Positions 13,159 to 24,256 of a stretch of DNA of 64,000 bases are shown here, piece after piece. The stretch is from contig CM034550.1 in assembly GCA_020055645.1 (NCBI GenBank), positions 20,039,001 to 20,103,000 on the forward strand, in the 5' to 3' direction. Below the pieces are notes generated by a model. The model did no database searches and was not told the DNA's origin. It saw only the letters and a program-made list of their open reading frames with translations. This stretch comes from Tomocerus qinae. Taxonomy: Eukaryota; Arthropoda; Collembola; Entomobryomorpha; Tomoceridae. Within the stretch, counting starts at the first letter, position 1. Every line of letters begins with the position of its first letter. The position numbers and the translations under genes were made by a program.

Positions 13159-13494
13159 ATGAATATATACGCATCTGAGAATGGTTACGCTTACGGAATA
13201 ATCTCCCCCGTGGGGTCTTCGAATCCCAAACCTGAGCCGGTGACATCCAGTTTTCTTTCGTGGTCAATTTTTCATCCGAAATCGAGTTCTGAAAATGGCC
13301 ATGATGATCGTCATTACCATCACCATCAAGATCACGACGAACATCACTCAAAGAACGCTGCGGTGAACTTCTTATCTCATATTTTCCACTATACGGAGTG
13401 GAAGAAACAACAAGAAGCTGAGAAAAATCGATTTAATGTCAAAGCCCTCCCACCTGAAGCTCGGAAGCAACTTAAACAATTGTATGTGTATTAA
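13159..13494 (+). CDS. Family gene B: 111-residue small protein with both family blocks and a His-rich linker
   Basis: This is one coding exon of 111 residues. The N-terminal block is YAYGIISPVG at residues 10-19, followed by FLSWSI at 32-37. The linker at residues 48-63 is dense in His and Asp (H-D-D-R-H-Y-H-H-H-Q-D-H-D-E-H-H) and might bind metal, though nothing proves it. Residues 69-111 are the C-terminal block, ending KNRFNVKALPPEARKQLK and then QLYVY at the stop. Here the LPER[IM]R segment is replaced by YTEWKKQ. No signal peptide or transmembrane segment is seen. The start is the first ATG after the acceptor. It is the shortest full-length member and a good reference for the family's minimal form. 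Function is unknown. Confidence 0.8.
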   Translation: MNIYASENGYAYGIISPVGSSNPKPEPVTSSFLSWSIFHPKSSSENGHDDRHYHHHQDHDEHHSKNAAVNFLSHIFHYTEWKKQQEAEKNRFNVKALPPEARKQLKQLYVY

Positions 13495-13799
13495 AATTCT
13501 AATTAATTGGTTATACATCTCTCAATTAGGTATTGTACCCCTTTCTGTCCAGGTTTTCTATATGAAAATACAAATCAAAATAAGTTTTCGCAGCGAAATT
13601 ATACTTGAATGGATATTGTGTTACCCTAATTCTATTGAGTATTGTCTTTATAAATATTATTTTCTAATTGACGGTGATGTGTTATGGTATGAGATATTTC
13701 ATTTAATAGTTATTAACTCTAATTGTCTTTTGTATAAATGACATAATGATTTTTACTTGACGGAGTACCATACACATCTCATTGTCTTTTCCTTCTTCT

Positions 13800-15290
13800 T
13801 GATATAAATACTGCACTAAATTCTGTACTTGTACAATAGAATCTTCAGACACTCCAAAATATTTTCTGTATAATTAGGTATACCGAAGATGCTAATTTCT
13901 TTGTGAAGCGCATTCTTTAATTTAATTGTTATTTAGTGTAGTGCGGCGAAATTATAATCTTGCTAACTTTACCAACAGCAATCTACTACCCTAACTACGA
14001 CTACCTGGGATGAACCTACTAACATAATATTTTTGTACATTACTAACTTATATATATAGTTTATTGTGTATATTGATAGTTAAGTTAGTTCATGGAAATT
14101 ATATATGTTGAGGTTCTTTGTGATTTAATGGTGTGATCAGATTATTATATTTAATTTGTGATCAAAATAATACTTTCATTTATGTACTTCGATGAAAATG
14201 TTCAAATTTTTATTTTACCCTGAATAAGATTTACAAACTCTTTCTACAAGCTATGAATTATGTTATAATGGATCACTTTACTATAGTTATGAACATGTTC
14301 ATACTTATATTATATCTATAGCAGGCTACTAAATCTAATTGTAACTTTGAAAATATCGACAAAATATCTTTCTATACAAATCAACGATGTTACAATTTCT
14401 TGTACACGTAGATAAATTAAGAATCAAATATGGTTACCTTATTCATATTACCTAATACATAATTTAATGTAGGTATCTTTAATATTTACTTTATGTATCA
14501 ATCTGGTTATATAAAATGAAGTAATTTGTGCTAGACTGAAAATACTACACATAAATACGTATACTATAGAATTATCCCTTATATACTTATTTTCTGTTAA
14601 ACGATGTACACTAAACATACATATTGTATGAGATGATGACTTCCCAAATGATCTTAAAACGTAAAAAGAAAACAATTCAGATAATAAAGTCACAATTGTT
14701 ACGTAAGTTATCGTTCATATTTTTCTTATCTTCCTTCTCTGTTTCTTAAGTTATCATTATAGTACTGCATTTTGATGCACCTTGAATAGTGCAGGAATTT
14801 TCCATTTTATTTTGGAGGTGGGACTTCTGTATTTGATTAATACGGAGATGCATTGGATTATTCTAGTTCGATCTCGTTGGGACAGTAAGGCATTTTAAGC
14901 ATATAAGATTGCGCAATCATTTATATTATACTTACACATCTGTTTTACTAAAATGGACTCTATAAGAATTAAGGATATCATTTACCAATACAATTATACG
15001 CTCCTATACTAAGTTCTGAATCTCAATGACAAACTGCAACAGAATAGTATTAAAAGCATATCATTTCACTAACACTTATTGTCATTTATCTTTTCGCCAA
15101 AATCTGTCACAGGGTTAGTGTGTTCATAAGGAAAAGCAATTCCAAATATTTCACGTGTGGAGTATTTCTAAAAATAGAAGGTATTTTATATTCTCTTATC
15201 CTTTCTTAGTAAATTAGTCAAGTCCTTGAATTTTTTCTAATACCGTAAATAATCAGTGTTAAGTTTGGTTCATTTGTTTTTTTTTTGTTT
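13800..15290. other. Intergenic AT-rich stretch
   Basis: No coding or RNA gene is supported between gene B and the orphan ORF at 15377. Confidence 0.45.
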
Positions 15291-15376
15291 TACAGCTAAA
15301 ATAATTGATTTAAACTTCTGGACCAAGTAAAAGTTGTTATCGTAAGAATATTTGATCCTAATTCAGGGATTTGAAA

Positions 15377-15847
15377 ATGACAACTTGCTTTACGATACTA
15401 ATTCCTGAAATGATTGCAATCAAGGAGAAAATTGTAATCCCGAAGTCGTCAATAATGGAAATGCAATCATTTGTTTCGAATTGTATTTGTACTAGTGACT
15501 TCAAAAACGAGAAGCCTAAAAATTGGAGGTCTGTGCTGACTACAACTTTAGACAAATACAACATGCCTCATTGTATTTGGAGGTTGGTGCATCGAAAAGA
15601 AAATTCTCCCTTTACAGTGAAACATGTTAAAGACACTACGCTTCAATTTTGGACATCTGTGACTCACTCGTTTTCAAAAGTTAATTTGTTATGCATAGAG
15701 AATAATTTTTATGGAAGTTTGTGCACAATTAGCAATTTTAAAATTCTGAAAACCCGAAGGATGCAATCGGGTACAATTGAGTTCGAGTTGGAAGAACATA
15801 CAACAAGGAATGGAATTAACCAGAATGCAGAGCTAATGTATAAGTAG
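15377..15847 (+). CDS. Orphan ORF, 156 residues, possibly a decayed or diverged family member
   Basis: This is an uninterrupted frame from an ATG ten bases after an acceptor-like ATTCAG (ending 15366), the same spacing seen in the family genes around it. A second acceptor with a long T tract ends near 15295. The N-terminus contains CFTILIPEM, which loosely resembles AFCIIEP of gene A, and a later NWRSV might correspond to the SWS block. The C-terminal YVY block is absent. No TATA box with a donor was found upstream. No known domain, signal peptide or membrane helix is visible. It could be a real diverged gene, a relic, or a chance frame. It lies on the same strand and between two family members, which is the main reason to keep it. 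Confidence 0.3.
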   Translation: MTTCFTILIPEMIAIKEKIVIPKSSIMEMQSFVSNCICTSDFKNEKPKNWRSVLTTTLDKYNMPHCIWRLVHRKENSPFTVKHVKDTTLQFWTSVTHSFSKVNLLCIENNFYGSLCTISNFKILKTRRMQSGTIEFELEEHTTRNGINQNAELMYK

Positions 15848-15849
15848 GT

Positions 15850-18020
15850 AATTACGTCTATTCCTAATATGCCCAATCATTTCATGACTTTGATAAGATC
15901 TCTTTGTCTTTAATGTTTAATGTATGTTTATTTCACATCCTCATTGCCTATTATGTACATTCTTATTTAGAAGGACTGTATTTTAAATAGGATTATCATG
16001 TTTACTTATTTATTGTACCTGCGTAAGCAAAACTATTAATACAAATAAGTACATGCAAATGATGAAAATCTGTTTCTTAGTTTACTACGTTACTTAAACT
16101 ATTGTAAGCATAACTAACTACAATTAAGCAAAACAATTTAATGATGTAGCTCTACTCGTTCACTAATACTTCCAGATTTTCCATTCGGATATTTGAAGGT
16201 GAAAGACAAACAATTTTCTTTGGTTTAATAAACAACAAAATATTTATCTCAGACTTGTTATTTATTTATTACAGTCTAAGGACTTTCTGCTCTCAGACAG
16301 ATCTATTTGCTTTCTGCATGTAAACACATATTCATATTACACAACTAAAATTGTCATTGAGAACATAAAGATGCATCTCATAAGGTATTTTCATCCTGTC
16401 CTTCATCAACTATAATAATATACATTGGTTAATCAAATTAATCATTCATGTAACGCTTAGTACGTAGTAGCAAGTATTATCTTTGATTTAATCGGAAGTA
16501 GTAAATTCGTGTAGGATTAAAATGCATACGTAACTAAAACTGCGGGTTATGAATGTCATTAGCAATCCAATTAAGTACAATAAAATAAATAGTCCTAGTC
16601 AGTAATCTATCAATGGCGTCATATAATACGACTAATAAGTATTAAATCTAGTACACTAAGTTTACCTGGTACTGTGACCTGGTAGTATTATTGAGGGAGA
16701 GGTTCAACCAAACAAATAACACTTAATTAATTCATCACTATAACTTTGAACTTGGAAATCATTAGGTCAGGTCAAGTCATCATGTATAATGACCACAAAC
16801 AATCACTTAAGGATTCCAATAGTATTTTATTAAATTATTCCACTAACCGTAATTACCATGTCCTAAATACTACGACCTAAATGTTTAAAGCACTTTTGCA
16901 GAGTTATGATGACACGTAATTTTTTAAATACACACAGAAGCTGAAGGAAAAGCGTTTTAAGTTTAAAGCTGACTAATGTAAAGATTTATATGTTACTAAA
17001 TCAGAATATCTACTCAGAAATATGACGCCTAGTTTCTTAACCAATTTTCCAGTTCCAACTACTTCGTCAAACATTTGTTTGGATTCTTCTCAAATCGTAA
17101 TGGAGATTATATTTTGTGTGGCACAGTTCTCCCAAGCCCAGCCTTCGTTTTAGGTAATCAGGCCTATTATTATTTAGCACATGAGTTAGCAAATTGTCCA
17201 GATGCGCCGATAATTATCTCTACGTAGTAAGAAGTCTGAAGATCAATTTGCCATTCAATGTAAGGCCATCTCAGGGCAATAACTGCATTTCAATCCATTC
17301 TGAGACGCAGTAAATGGAACTTTGGATGCTGTAATACTATCATAAGATAAGGTGGGAGTCGGTCACGCCTTCAATCTGGCTAGTAAATCCAAAACAGTTG
17401 CAGTAGGTAATGAGAAACGCATTTAAGTAGTTTATAATCTCTAGAGATTTTCCACAATTATTTCTAAGACATAAGACAATAAGGAATCGTTATAGAGTAA
17501 GTATATTTGAATACCGGTCCTGACCAGTGAGACGGAAGGGCATAGTATAGACACAATTAATAGTGGATATGCATTTAGATAGAAATTTAAAAATATTTAT
17601 GAATCTCATAAGTAATGATCAGTTCACAAGTGTCTTCACGATTAAAAAAACTGATAATCCGTCGAACGTCTATGGACGTATCCAATCACGTAAAGCAAAT
17701 TCTCGTTAAAGGATTAGAATATTAATTTCCTATTCTGACCATTAAGAAATACTGAATTGTCATGGGTTTGCTAAGTACAGGTACACATATTTGTGCACTA
17801 ATATTCTTTGTGTGAGGGCATTCTGACTCAGCATCTGTACATTTTTAGAAGACATATTATAACTATTATTTGTATACTAATACAGTACCTACTTTAATAT
17901 ATAATAATGTACATTTATTAGTTCAGTCAGGACAAATTGCAGACATGCAGATTTTCTTTGCAATCTTTAGTGAACATTTGCACAGATTTAGACACAGATG
18001 TAATTAGGTACAATGTCGAA
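15850..18020. other. Intergenic AT-rich stretch
   Basis: No feature is supported between the orphan ORF and the promoter of gene C. Confidence 0.45.
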
Positions 18021-18025
18021 GGAGG

Positions 18026-18247
18026 TATAAATAGGAGAGCTGTTCAACGAAACGAACACTTGGCTTTTGGTATTCAGACAGTTGAAACAACAAAGTTTTG
18101 GTATCCCTGGTGGATAATTTTCCGACTTTGACATTACACTTAATAAAGTTAGAGCAATAAAATCGGAGAACAAAACGAATAACCATTACAAACACACGAT
18201 CACATTTCATAACAAAGATCCTATCTATCTCGCCATTTTAATTTCAG
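18026..18247 (+). promoter_or_regulatory. TATA box and leader of family gene C
   Basis: GGTATAAATA has its TATA at 18026-18033. The acceptor TTTCAG ends at 18247, eight bases before the ATG. The donor of the first exon is not clear: GTATTC near 18070 and GTATCC near 18101 are weak candidates. The intron is therefore inferred from the acceptor and from the sister genes. Confidence 0.45.
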
Positions 18248-18255
18248 CAGCAACC

Positions 18256-18717
18256 ATGAAAATGAGCATTAATCGTCATCACCCGAACTGCAATCAACAC
18301 GAAAATCATCCCCACTCGGAGATATTTATAAGGCTTGCCAACCATCACGAATATGCTTGCGGGATCATTTCACCACCATCAACTTTTATCTACCCTGAAA
18401 GAAAATCTTCCCAGGGTCAACAATTCTACATGCCTTCTGGTTTTCACTCGTGGTCTGTTTCAAAATACCAACATGAAGATTGTGCAGCTGGATGCACTGC
18501 AAACCCTCAAAATAATCATGCTGTCCAAGTCACAAATGCAAATGTCCGCCTACAGAAATCCACAAGAAGTACTCAACTTCACGACGAAAGTTGGCTCACA
18601 GGAATTCTTCATTTGCCCGAAAGAATGAGACAAAATGCAGCAGACAGAAATCGGTTCAATGTGAATACTGTCCCAGTAGAAACTCGAGCTCAGCTTAAAC
18701 AACTCTACGTATACTAG
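18256..18717 (+). CDS. Family gene C: 153-residue member with both family blocks
   Basis: This is one coding exon of 153 residues, starting at the first ATG after the acceptor (a second in-frame ATG follows at codon 3). The first 32 residues are His- and Asn-rich. YACGIISP is at 33-40. QQFYMPSGFHSWSVS at 55-69 is very close to GFFMPREFQSWSIS of gene D. The C-terminal block starts near SWLTGILHLPERMR and ends DRNRFNVNTVPVETRAQLK, then QLYVY at the stop. Together with B it defines the full-length family layout. There are scattered Cys residues (C12, C35 and the pair in HEDCAAGC) but no signal peptide, so disulfides are unlikely. AATAAA at 19051 lies in a context (ACCGAATAAA) similar to that of gene E. 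Function is unknown. Confidence 0.82.
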   Translation: MKMSINRHHPNCNQHENHPHSEIFIRLANHHEYACGIISPPSTFIYPERKSSQGQQFYMPSGFHSWSVSKYQHEDCAAGCTANPQNNHAVQVTNANVRLQKSTRSTQLHDESWLTGILHLPERMRQNAADRNRFNVNTVPVETRAQLKQLYVY

Positions 18718-19050
18718 AACAACAATCTCTCACTAAGATATATCATTCTCATTGAAATGAATCTTGACTGATTGCTATTGTATTAATTTAAGTTGCATTA
18801 TAAGTTACTCACAATTACTGAAGAATCCATTACCAATTTTCGTTTGGGAAATGGAGCATATAATATATGCATGATGTCAACAATTAATTATTATTTACTA
18901 TAAGAGTACAACTTTTGGCAAAGAATGCTTAAATAATATATTATTAATGGTATGTGCCTAACTACCTCATAATTACATTGTATGTAAATCTATATCGTTA
19001 TTGTAAACATGAATTGCCCGGCTGGTCCAGGTAACCTCGTACTACAACCG

Positions 19051-19056
19051 AATAAA
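19051..19056 (+). terminator. Gene C poly(A) signal
   Basis: AATAAA lies 334 bases after the stop in the context ACCGAATAAA. Gene E has nearly the same context at 24933. Confidence 0.45.
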
Positions 19057-19059
19057 ATG

Positions 19060-21700
19060 ATAAAAAATAATCTATTCCCTTCTTACGAGTTCATTTCATA
19101 TCATTTCATCGTTTTTAATGGGCATGGCATATCTTACTACAATATTAAGTTTGAGATCTTCATTCAGGATTCAGGATGACCATATACTTAAAGACCTGGA
19201 GTATACGTTCTCCCTTCAGAAATAATTTTTAGTAGTTGGAATTCTCTTTTGCATATTAACGCAGCTGTAGCTTACACGTATAAAACAATTATTTTCTTGT
19301 ATGTTGGACCCAGGAATTTATTTTTCATTGTCTTCGGGAACCATTGTACCTCTGTATGTAATGATAAAAAGCATGCCATCAAACTTAAGACCGCAAGTGT
19401 TTCAAAATGTCAAACTTGCCATTTCAATAGCTCCGAACAGAAAGAGTTTAATGAGTTTCGGATTAGAAAAAATCCAGATGCGCAAATGATGGAAAGTTGT
19501 TAGATAAAATTGAATTGCACTTATGCAATTATAACTAACAGGTTTTTGTACATGTACGCTGTGTGGTGTGCTTATAATTTGACAGTTTTAGCTTTAGTAC
19601 TTTACCATGTAGATCTACCTATTGCAAGAAAAATAAATTATATCATTATGTCAAACAAGGAAAATTATTTATCTATGTAAATTTCTTCTTTCTTGGTGCC
19701 GCAACCCTCTTTTCCCCCAGATAGTAAAATACAATTAGGTATTTTTGGTTGTAGGTGTAAGAATGGAATAGACCATGATTTGCTGTATGATGTTAGTAAA
19801 ATGGATGAAGTGGACTTAGATATCAGAAAGACATAACAGAGAAAAGTAATTTAATTGGAGGTGGGTTCCCCATCCCATCCCTTTAAATTGGATTAACAGG
19901 ACTCAAAATATTTCTAAACCTAAAATGTAGATTTTAGCAATTTTAATATATGCTGTTTTCATGGTCAGGGGTACTGAGTGCTATACCTGGAGTCTAAAAT
20001 TGTAACCCTGGGGTAACAATCAGAGTAAGTCGCTAATAATCATTTCAATGCAAAATAATTTGACCCTAGATCGACAACTAAGGCGAAGTTTGAGAATATA
20101 TTTTGACCCTGAGTTTAAAGAGTTCATTATGCTTACTACCCTAAATATTTATGGTTCATCTCGGACGGCACTAATTTATTTCCCATTTGAAAGTAACAAG
20201 ATTTATTGGCGACTTAATTTCCTCCATAATATACCCTTCCATTGTAGTAAATACGTATAGTAAACGCTTATGAACGTCATAATATCTTTTGATTTCTACG
20301 TAGTACTTCTTGCTCAATAATTCTAATAACAAATGTTGTTTAAAATTTTAACACACCTCTTTAATTTTATCCAATGTACAGACGTAGAATTGTCACCAAC
20401 CCACGGTCTTAACTCTTATCAAACCTGTATCAGATTTTTTGATTTAATATTCTTGTACTGTACTTACCATGTAAGTAATACTACATAATAACATTATTGT
20501 AAGCTCAATAACACATTATAGTATGTGTGTACACGAAAACAAAGCATTAGTCAATTGACGTTTAGGAAGTTGGCAATTGACGTACACAAAATAACGAATG
20601 CATCTCAATCTCAAATGCTGTTAATCTATAATCATCGTCAACAAGATTGTACTGAAAACTAATACAAATGTATGTGTGAGTTTTAATCATAATATTATTA
20701 TTATTATACGATACTTCCCACTTTACTGTGTCAGTTCTAAAATACAACTGCACGAATGTTTTATTCTTAATTTAACAGAAATTGTAGGTTAATATTACAA
20801 AATCTTCAATTTCTCTATCAGGCCAATTTCTGGATTATAGAATACTAACTACAGAATAACATTAAAAAATTACTTCTGGATAAAATAACTTATCACGCCA
20901 TATTAGTATTACTATTGTTGTACATGATTTGATTTTATTGTCTCAGAGACTACTACATCCATGATTTGATTGTGAATGACCAAGACATTGAAGGATAGCT
21001 AATATTACCTGTGATGTATTAGTGGAAAATAATATTCAAGTTAAAATTTCCTTTTTCAAAGACAGTGCACCCAAAAAGATATAAATCTCCGACGTCTGCA
21101 TTTTGATTCAGACAGTCTCAATTTCTAAATCTATCTAATTATGTAAAGACGGGCCTATATTAGCAGATATGAAAATATGGAGCATCTCACTGGTGGTTAC
21201 CGGTGAGAAAGAAGGACAAAATTACAAGTATCATACTGCGTTATAGAAACTACTAGTACATTTGAAATTAGAATACTTAGGTTTTTGTGTTAAGACTCAT
21301 CTGCCTAGTATATTAAAGTAAATTGTCTTTAGGTATAGTAAATACGTAATATAAAGCAATAATTGCACAACTAAGTAGTACAGTAGTCCAGACAGATGTT
21401 AGTAGTATAGACTACAGTCAGTATACTACGTAGTGAATAACGAACAACTGCGGCTATGCTAACAATCTCTGATTAGTCGAAAAATACCCACATAAATATA
21501 TTATGCGTATCAACTAAGTAAATAATTATATGATGTTCTTGGTCTAAAGTTGAGAATAGAAATCATAATAGTATATTTTGTCATTGACAATTAATCAGTG
21601 TCGCCCCCTGGAACACTAAGCTTAATTTAATCTGTTCAAAGTACACAAAGGTTGAGTTCCTGTAAATAAACTCAGATTATCTGGAAGATTAAATCTTGCT
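19060..21700. other. Intergenic AT-rich stretch
   Basis: Open frames near 19249, 19301 and 20048 lack splice context and similarity to the family. Nothing else is supported. Confidence 0.45.
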
Positions 21701-21703
21701 TGG

Positions 21704-21881
21704 TATAAAACTCCTTGGCGAAGAGGAACAGCTTTTTATTTTTATCCTTACTTCTTTTAAGACATTACTCACACAGCGCAAATACATCTTTTATGCAAAC
21801 GACAAGGTAAATATTACATTGTGAATATTGTATTTGAAGATACGAAACGAGACTTAATTGCGGTAATAATTTAATTTGCAG
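21704..21881 (+). promoter_or_regulatory. TATA box, non-coding exon 1 and short intron of family gene D
   Basis: GGTATAAAA has its TATA at 21704-21710, so transcription should start near 21735. The donor ACAAG|GTAAAT has GT at 21807, and the acceptor TTTGCAG ends at 21881, giving a 75-bp intron. The second exon carries about 130 bases of leader before the ATG, longer than in the sister genes. Confidence 0.5.
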
Positions 21882-22013
21882 GCACTTGTAGACAAAAGAG
21901 ATTGATTGTTACCACTTCCCTACCATCAGTACGCTTCAAACTACATAGACATACAAAAAGCATAAGATTTGGGAAAGATTCCAGTAAATCTAGTACAAGA
22001 ATCTTGAATCAGA

Positions 22014-22343
22014 ATGCAGAATTTAAAAGAAAGTTATTCTTTTGGAATGCTTTCTCCGGTTGGAGTTGCCCAAGGAATTGCCATTACTTCTACACAGCCT
22101 ACAAAAATAAATTATTCCAGTACATCACCGATGAATGGTCATGGGTTCTTTATGCCTAGGGAATTTCAATCTTGGTCTATTTCTGAAAACCATCTGCATA
22201 ACCACTGCAAATCTGAAAATAATACAGAGTCAACATGTAGCAATAGCCTGTTCAAAAAATGCTATATGCAGTTTCATAATGATCATAAGCATATTTATCA
22301 AGAGTTATCATTTACATTGTCTTCCAGGAATCTGGAAAATTAA
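22014..22343 (+). CDS. Family gene D: 109-residue member lacking the C-terminal YVY block
   Basis: This is one frame of 109 residues, with an in-frame TGA three codons upstream of the chosen ATG. The N-terminal block YSFGMLSPVG is at 8-17. GFFMPREFQSWSIS at 44-57 matches gene C almost residue for residue, so kinship is clear. After a His/Cys-rich stretch the frame ends in SSRNLEN, and no R-N-R-F-N...YVY block is found in this or other frames before the next gene. It may be a truncated or decaying copy, or a functional short form, or its 3' part may be reached by a splice I cannot see. A 34-bp inverted repeat starts about 115 bases after the stop, and the next family gene (E) has only the missing half. 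Confidence 0.65.
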   Translation: MQNLKESYSFGMLSPVGVAQGIAITSTQPTKINYSSTSPMNGHGFFMPREFQSWSISENHLHNHCKSENNTESTCSNSLFKKCYMQFHNDHKHIYQELSFTLSSRNLEN

Positions 22344-22458
22344 AAACGATAAAAATATTCTAGAAGCTGATTGCATCACGTATAAATTCTCTTTTATAAT
22401 GAAATTGCATTGCATATTATTGTCTCCACTCTCTATCCACAAGCCATAACAAGCAATA

Positions 22459-22562
22459 ATTGACGTTTTCACGGTTAGGCAGTTTTGGTGGGCAGAACAT
22501 GAACAAGGTACGTGGACTATCTATGTTGGCCCACCAAAAGTGCCTAACCGTGAAAACGTCAA
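22459..22562. repeat. 34-bp inverted repeat (hairpin) downstream of gene D
   Basis: The left arm is 22459-22492 and the right arm 22530-22562 or one base beyond. They are reverse complements with a single mismatch and a loop of about 37 bases. This is either a foldback or MITE-like insertion or a transcribed hairpin. No flanking target duplication is obvious. Confidence 0.75.
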
Positions 22563-23205
22563 TACTTTTATATATTTTTGTCATAAATTGGCATCACCTG
22601 AAACTTTTCCGGTAATCAAATTAAAATCATTGAATTGTAAAATTATATATAGGTACGTACAAAATAAACATTGTTATAAAAACCAGAAGATATTGTTGAA
22701 CCGTTTATTCTGTAGTATCTGTAACTGCAAGATTGCATCATAGAAATATATATTTAGATTTGCATCTCAGATATCCAATATTATAACATCATTGATTTAT
22801 AGAGTAGTACCTTGTGTAGTATAATTTACATACATTTGACAAAAAAGGACTCATTTTGTTTTATTTTGGGTTGGATCTTCTGACAATTCAATTACAATGA
22901 GTTTTGTAATGCAAACGGCAATAGTCAGCAATAAAGTACAGATATTATAAGAGTCGTAATGGCTTTCTACTACCCCATCTTCCGAAGACATGTTTTATTG
23001 CAGCATTTCGACATTTGTTGTGTACTCCGTCTCAAAACTTAGATTTTTGCCCCATTTATATCTGGATGGAAGTGGAATGGATTTCTTCTCTATTTTGATG
23101 TATGTGATATATTTCTTACGAGTATATGTTATACATTGATCTCTGTATTGTTAAGAAAGTAATTTAGTTACGCATCATTCTATTTCCACACACTTGCACC
23201 AACAG

Positions 23206-23480
23206 CAAATGATCATAGGCGTCGGCAATGTCCCCCCTAGAATATGGCCAGGAGAGACATGTCCCCTTAAAAATGTCCCAAAATCTAAACTAAAATTACA
23301 TAAGCGCCAGAAAAGGCGATTTTTTTGTCAAATAAGGTTAAAAATCCAAAAAGTTTTCGCGCTTCGCGCGAATATGTCTTCGTTTTGTCAATATTTTATT
23401 ATTTTGGTGGCCCCCCCCTTTCTGAAGAAGCCATTATGTCCCCCCTTGATAAATTACGTTCCGACGCCTATGCAAATGAT
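23206..23480. mobile_element. Short non-autonomous DNA transposon (MITE) with 8-bp target duplication
   Basis: Terminal inverted repeats CATAGGCGTCGG (23214-23225) and its complement (23461-23472) bound a 259-bp element. It is flanked by direct copies of CAAATGAT (23206-23213 and 23473-23480). The interior is C-rich near both ends (runs of CCCCCC) and contains a short GCGCTTCGCGC palindrome. The 8-bp duplication fits hAT-type or P-type transposition, with hAT more likely, but there is no transposase. The perfect duplications and termini suggest a fairly recent insertion. A 122-codon open frame crossing the element is not a gene. Confidence 0.85.
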
Positions 23481-24055
23481 TGATGTACTTTACTGCTTAA
23501 ACTACTTAATAAAACATACAAAGTATAATAAATATAGGATAAGGTACTACATATGTATGTAATACTACAAATTGTTCACTAAGAAATTGAATTGAAGACA
23601 ATTAAGTTTTCACGGAACAACTGTTTGTGCATATACTAAACCTTAACACGCCTACATGCCATAGAGCACTTAATACTTATACTTAATATAATATATGACG
23701 AATAATATAAAGTATTTGCAATATATTTACCTCTTTACCTTCGTGGAAATCAAAATCCTTCGATGAAAAGTTTCAACTGTCCGTACATCTGTAATTATAG
23801 ACTATTACAGATATACCAGAAGCGAATAGAATGTACCAGACAAATTCAAAGTATATATCTTATACGCAATTACAATTCAGTTTTGCAGAGTAGAATGACA
23901 TGTGGTACTTAGTCGATGATTACATGCACTATAACACATTACTTAATAGTCATTTGTGCTATGATAAATCTTTTATATCAATGTTATGCATATGGCATTA
24001 GCACTAGATCTAAATCCATTGTAAAGACAGATTGTGCATTAATACTGTAAGAAGG

Positions 24056-24253
24056 TATAAATCTCTATATCTTTATATCTGCATAGATCTTTACATAAAA
24101 GATGACAAAATCAATCCTTTGTTTCATTTTGGTTATAGACTCACAGACAAACAGAGCAAGGTAAAGGTAAGTGAATCATAGACTACCAATTTAAAAACTC
24201 TCATACATAAAAATCAAACTTGCTCTATTTTGTAATTCGGTTTTCTTTTTTAG
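24056..24253 (+). promoter_or_regulatory. TATA box, non-coding exon 1 and short intron of family gene E
   Basis: GGTATAAAT has its TATA at 24056-24062. A strong donor AAAG|GTAAGT has GT at 24167, and the acceptor TTTTTAG ends at 24253, giving an 87-bp intron. The ATG is three bases into the exon. An alternative donor six bases upstream (GCAAG|GTAAAG) is possible. Confidence 0.55.
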
Positions 24254-24256
24254 GAA

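Noticed and set aside
23194..23562. A 122-codon open frame
   Set aside because: It runs across the whole MITE and its target duplications. The encoded sequence is the element's C-rich ends read through, not a gene.
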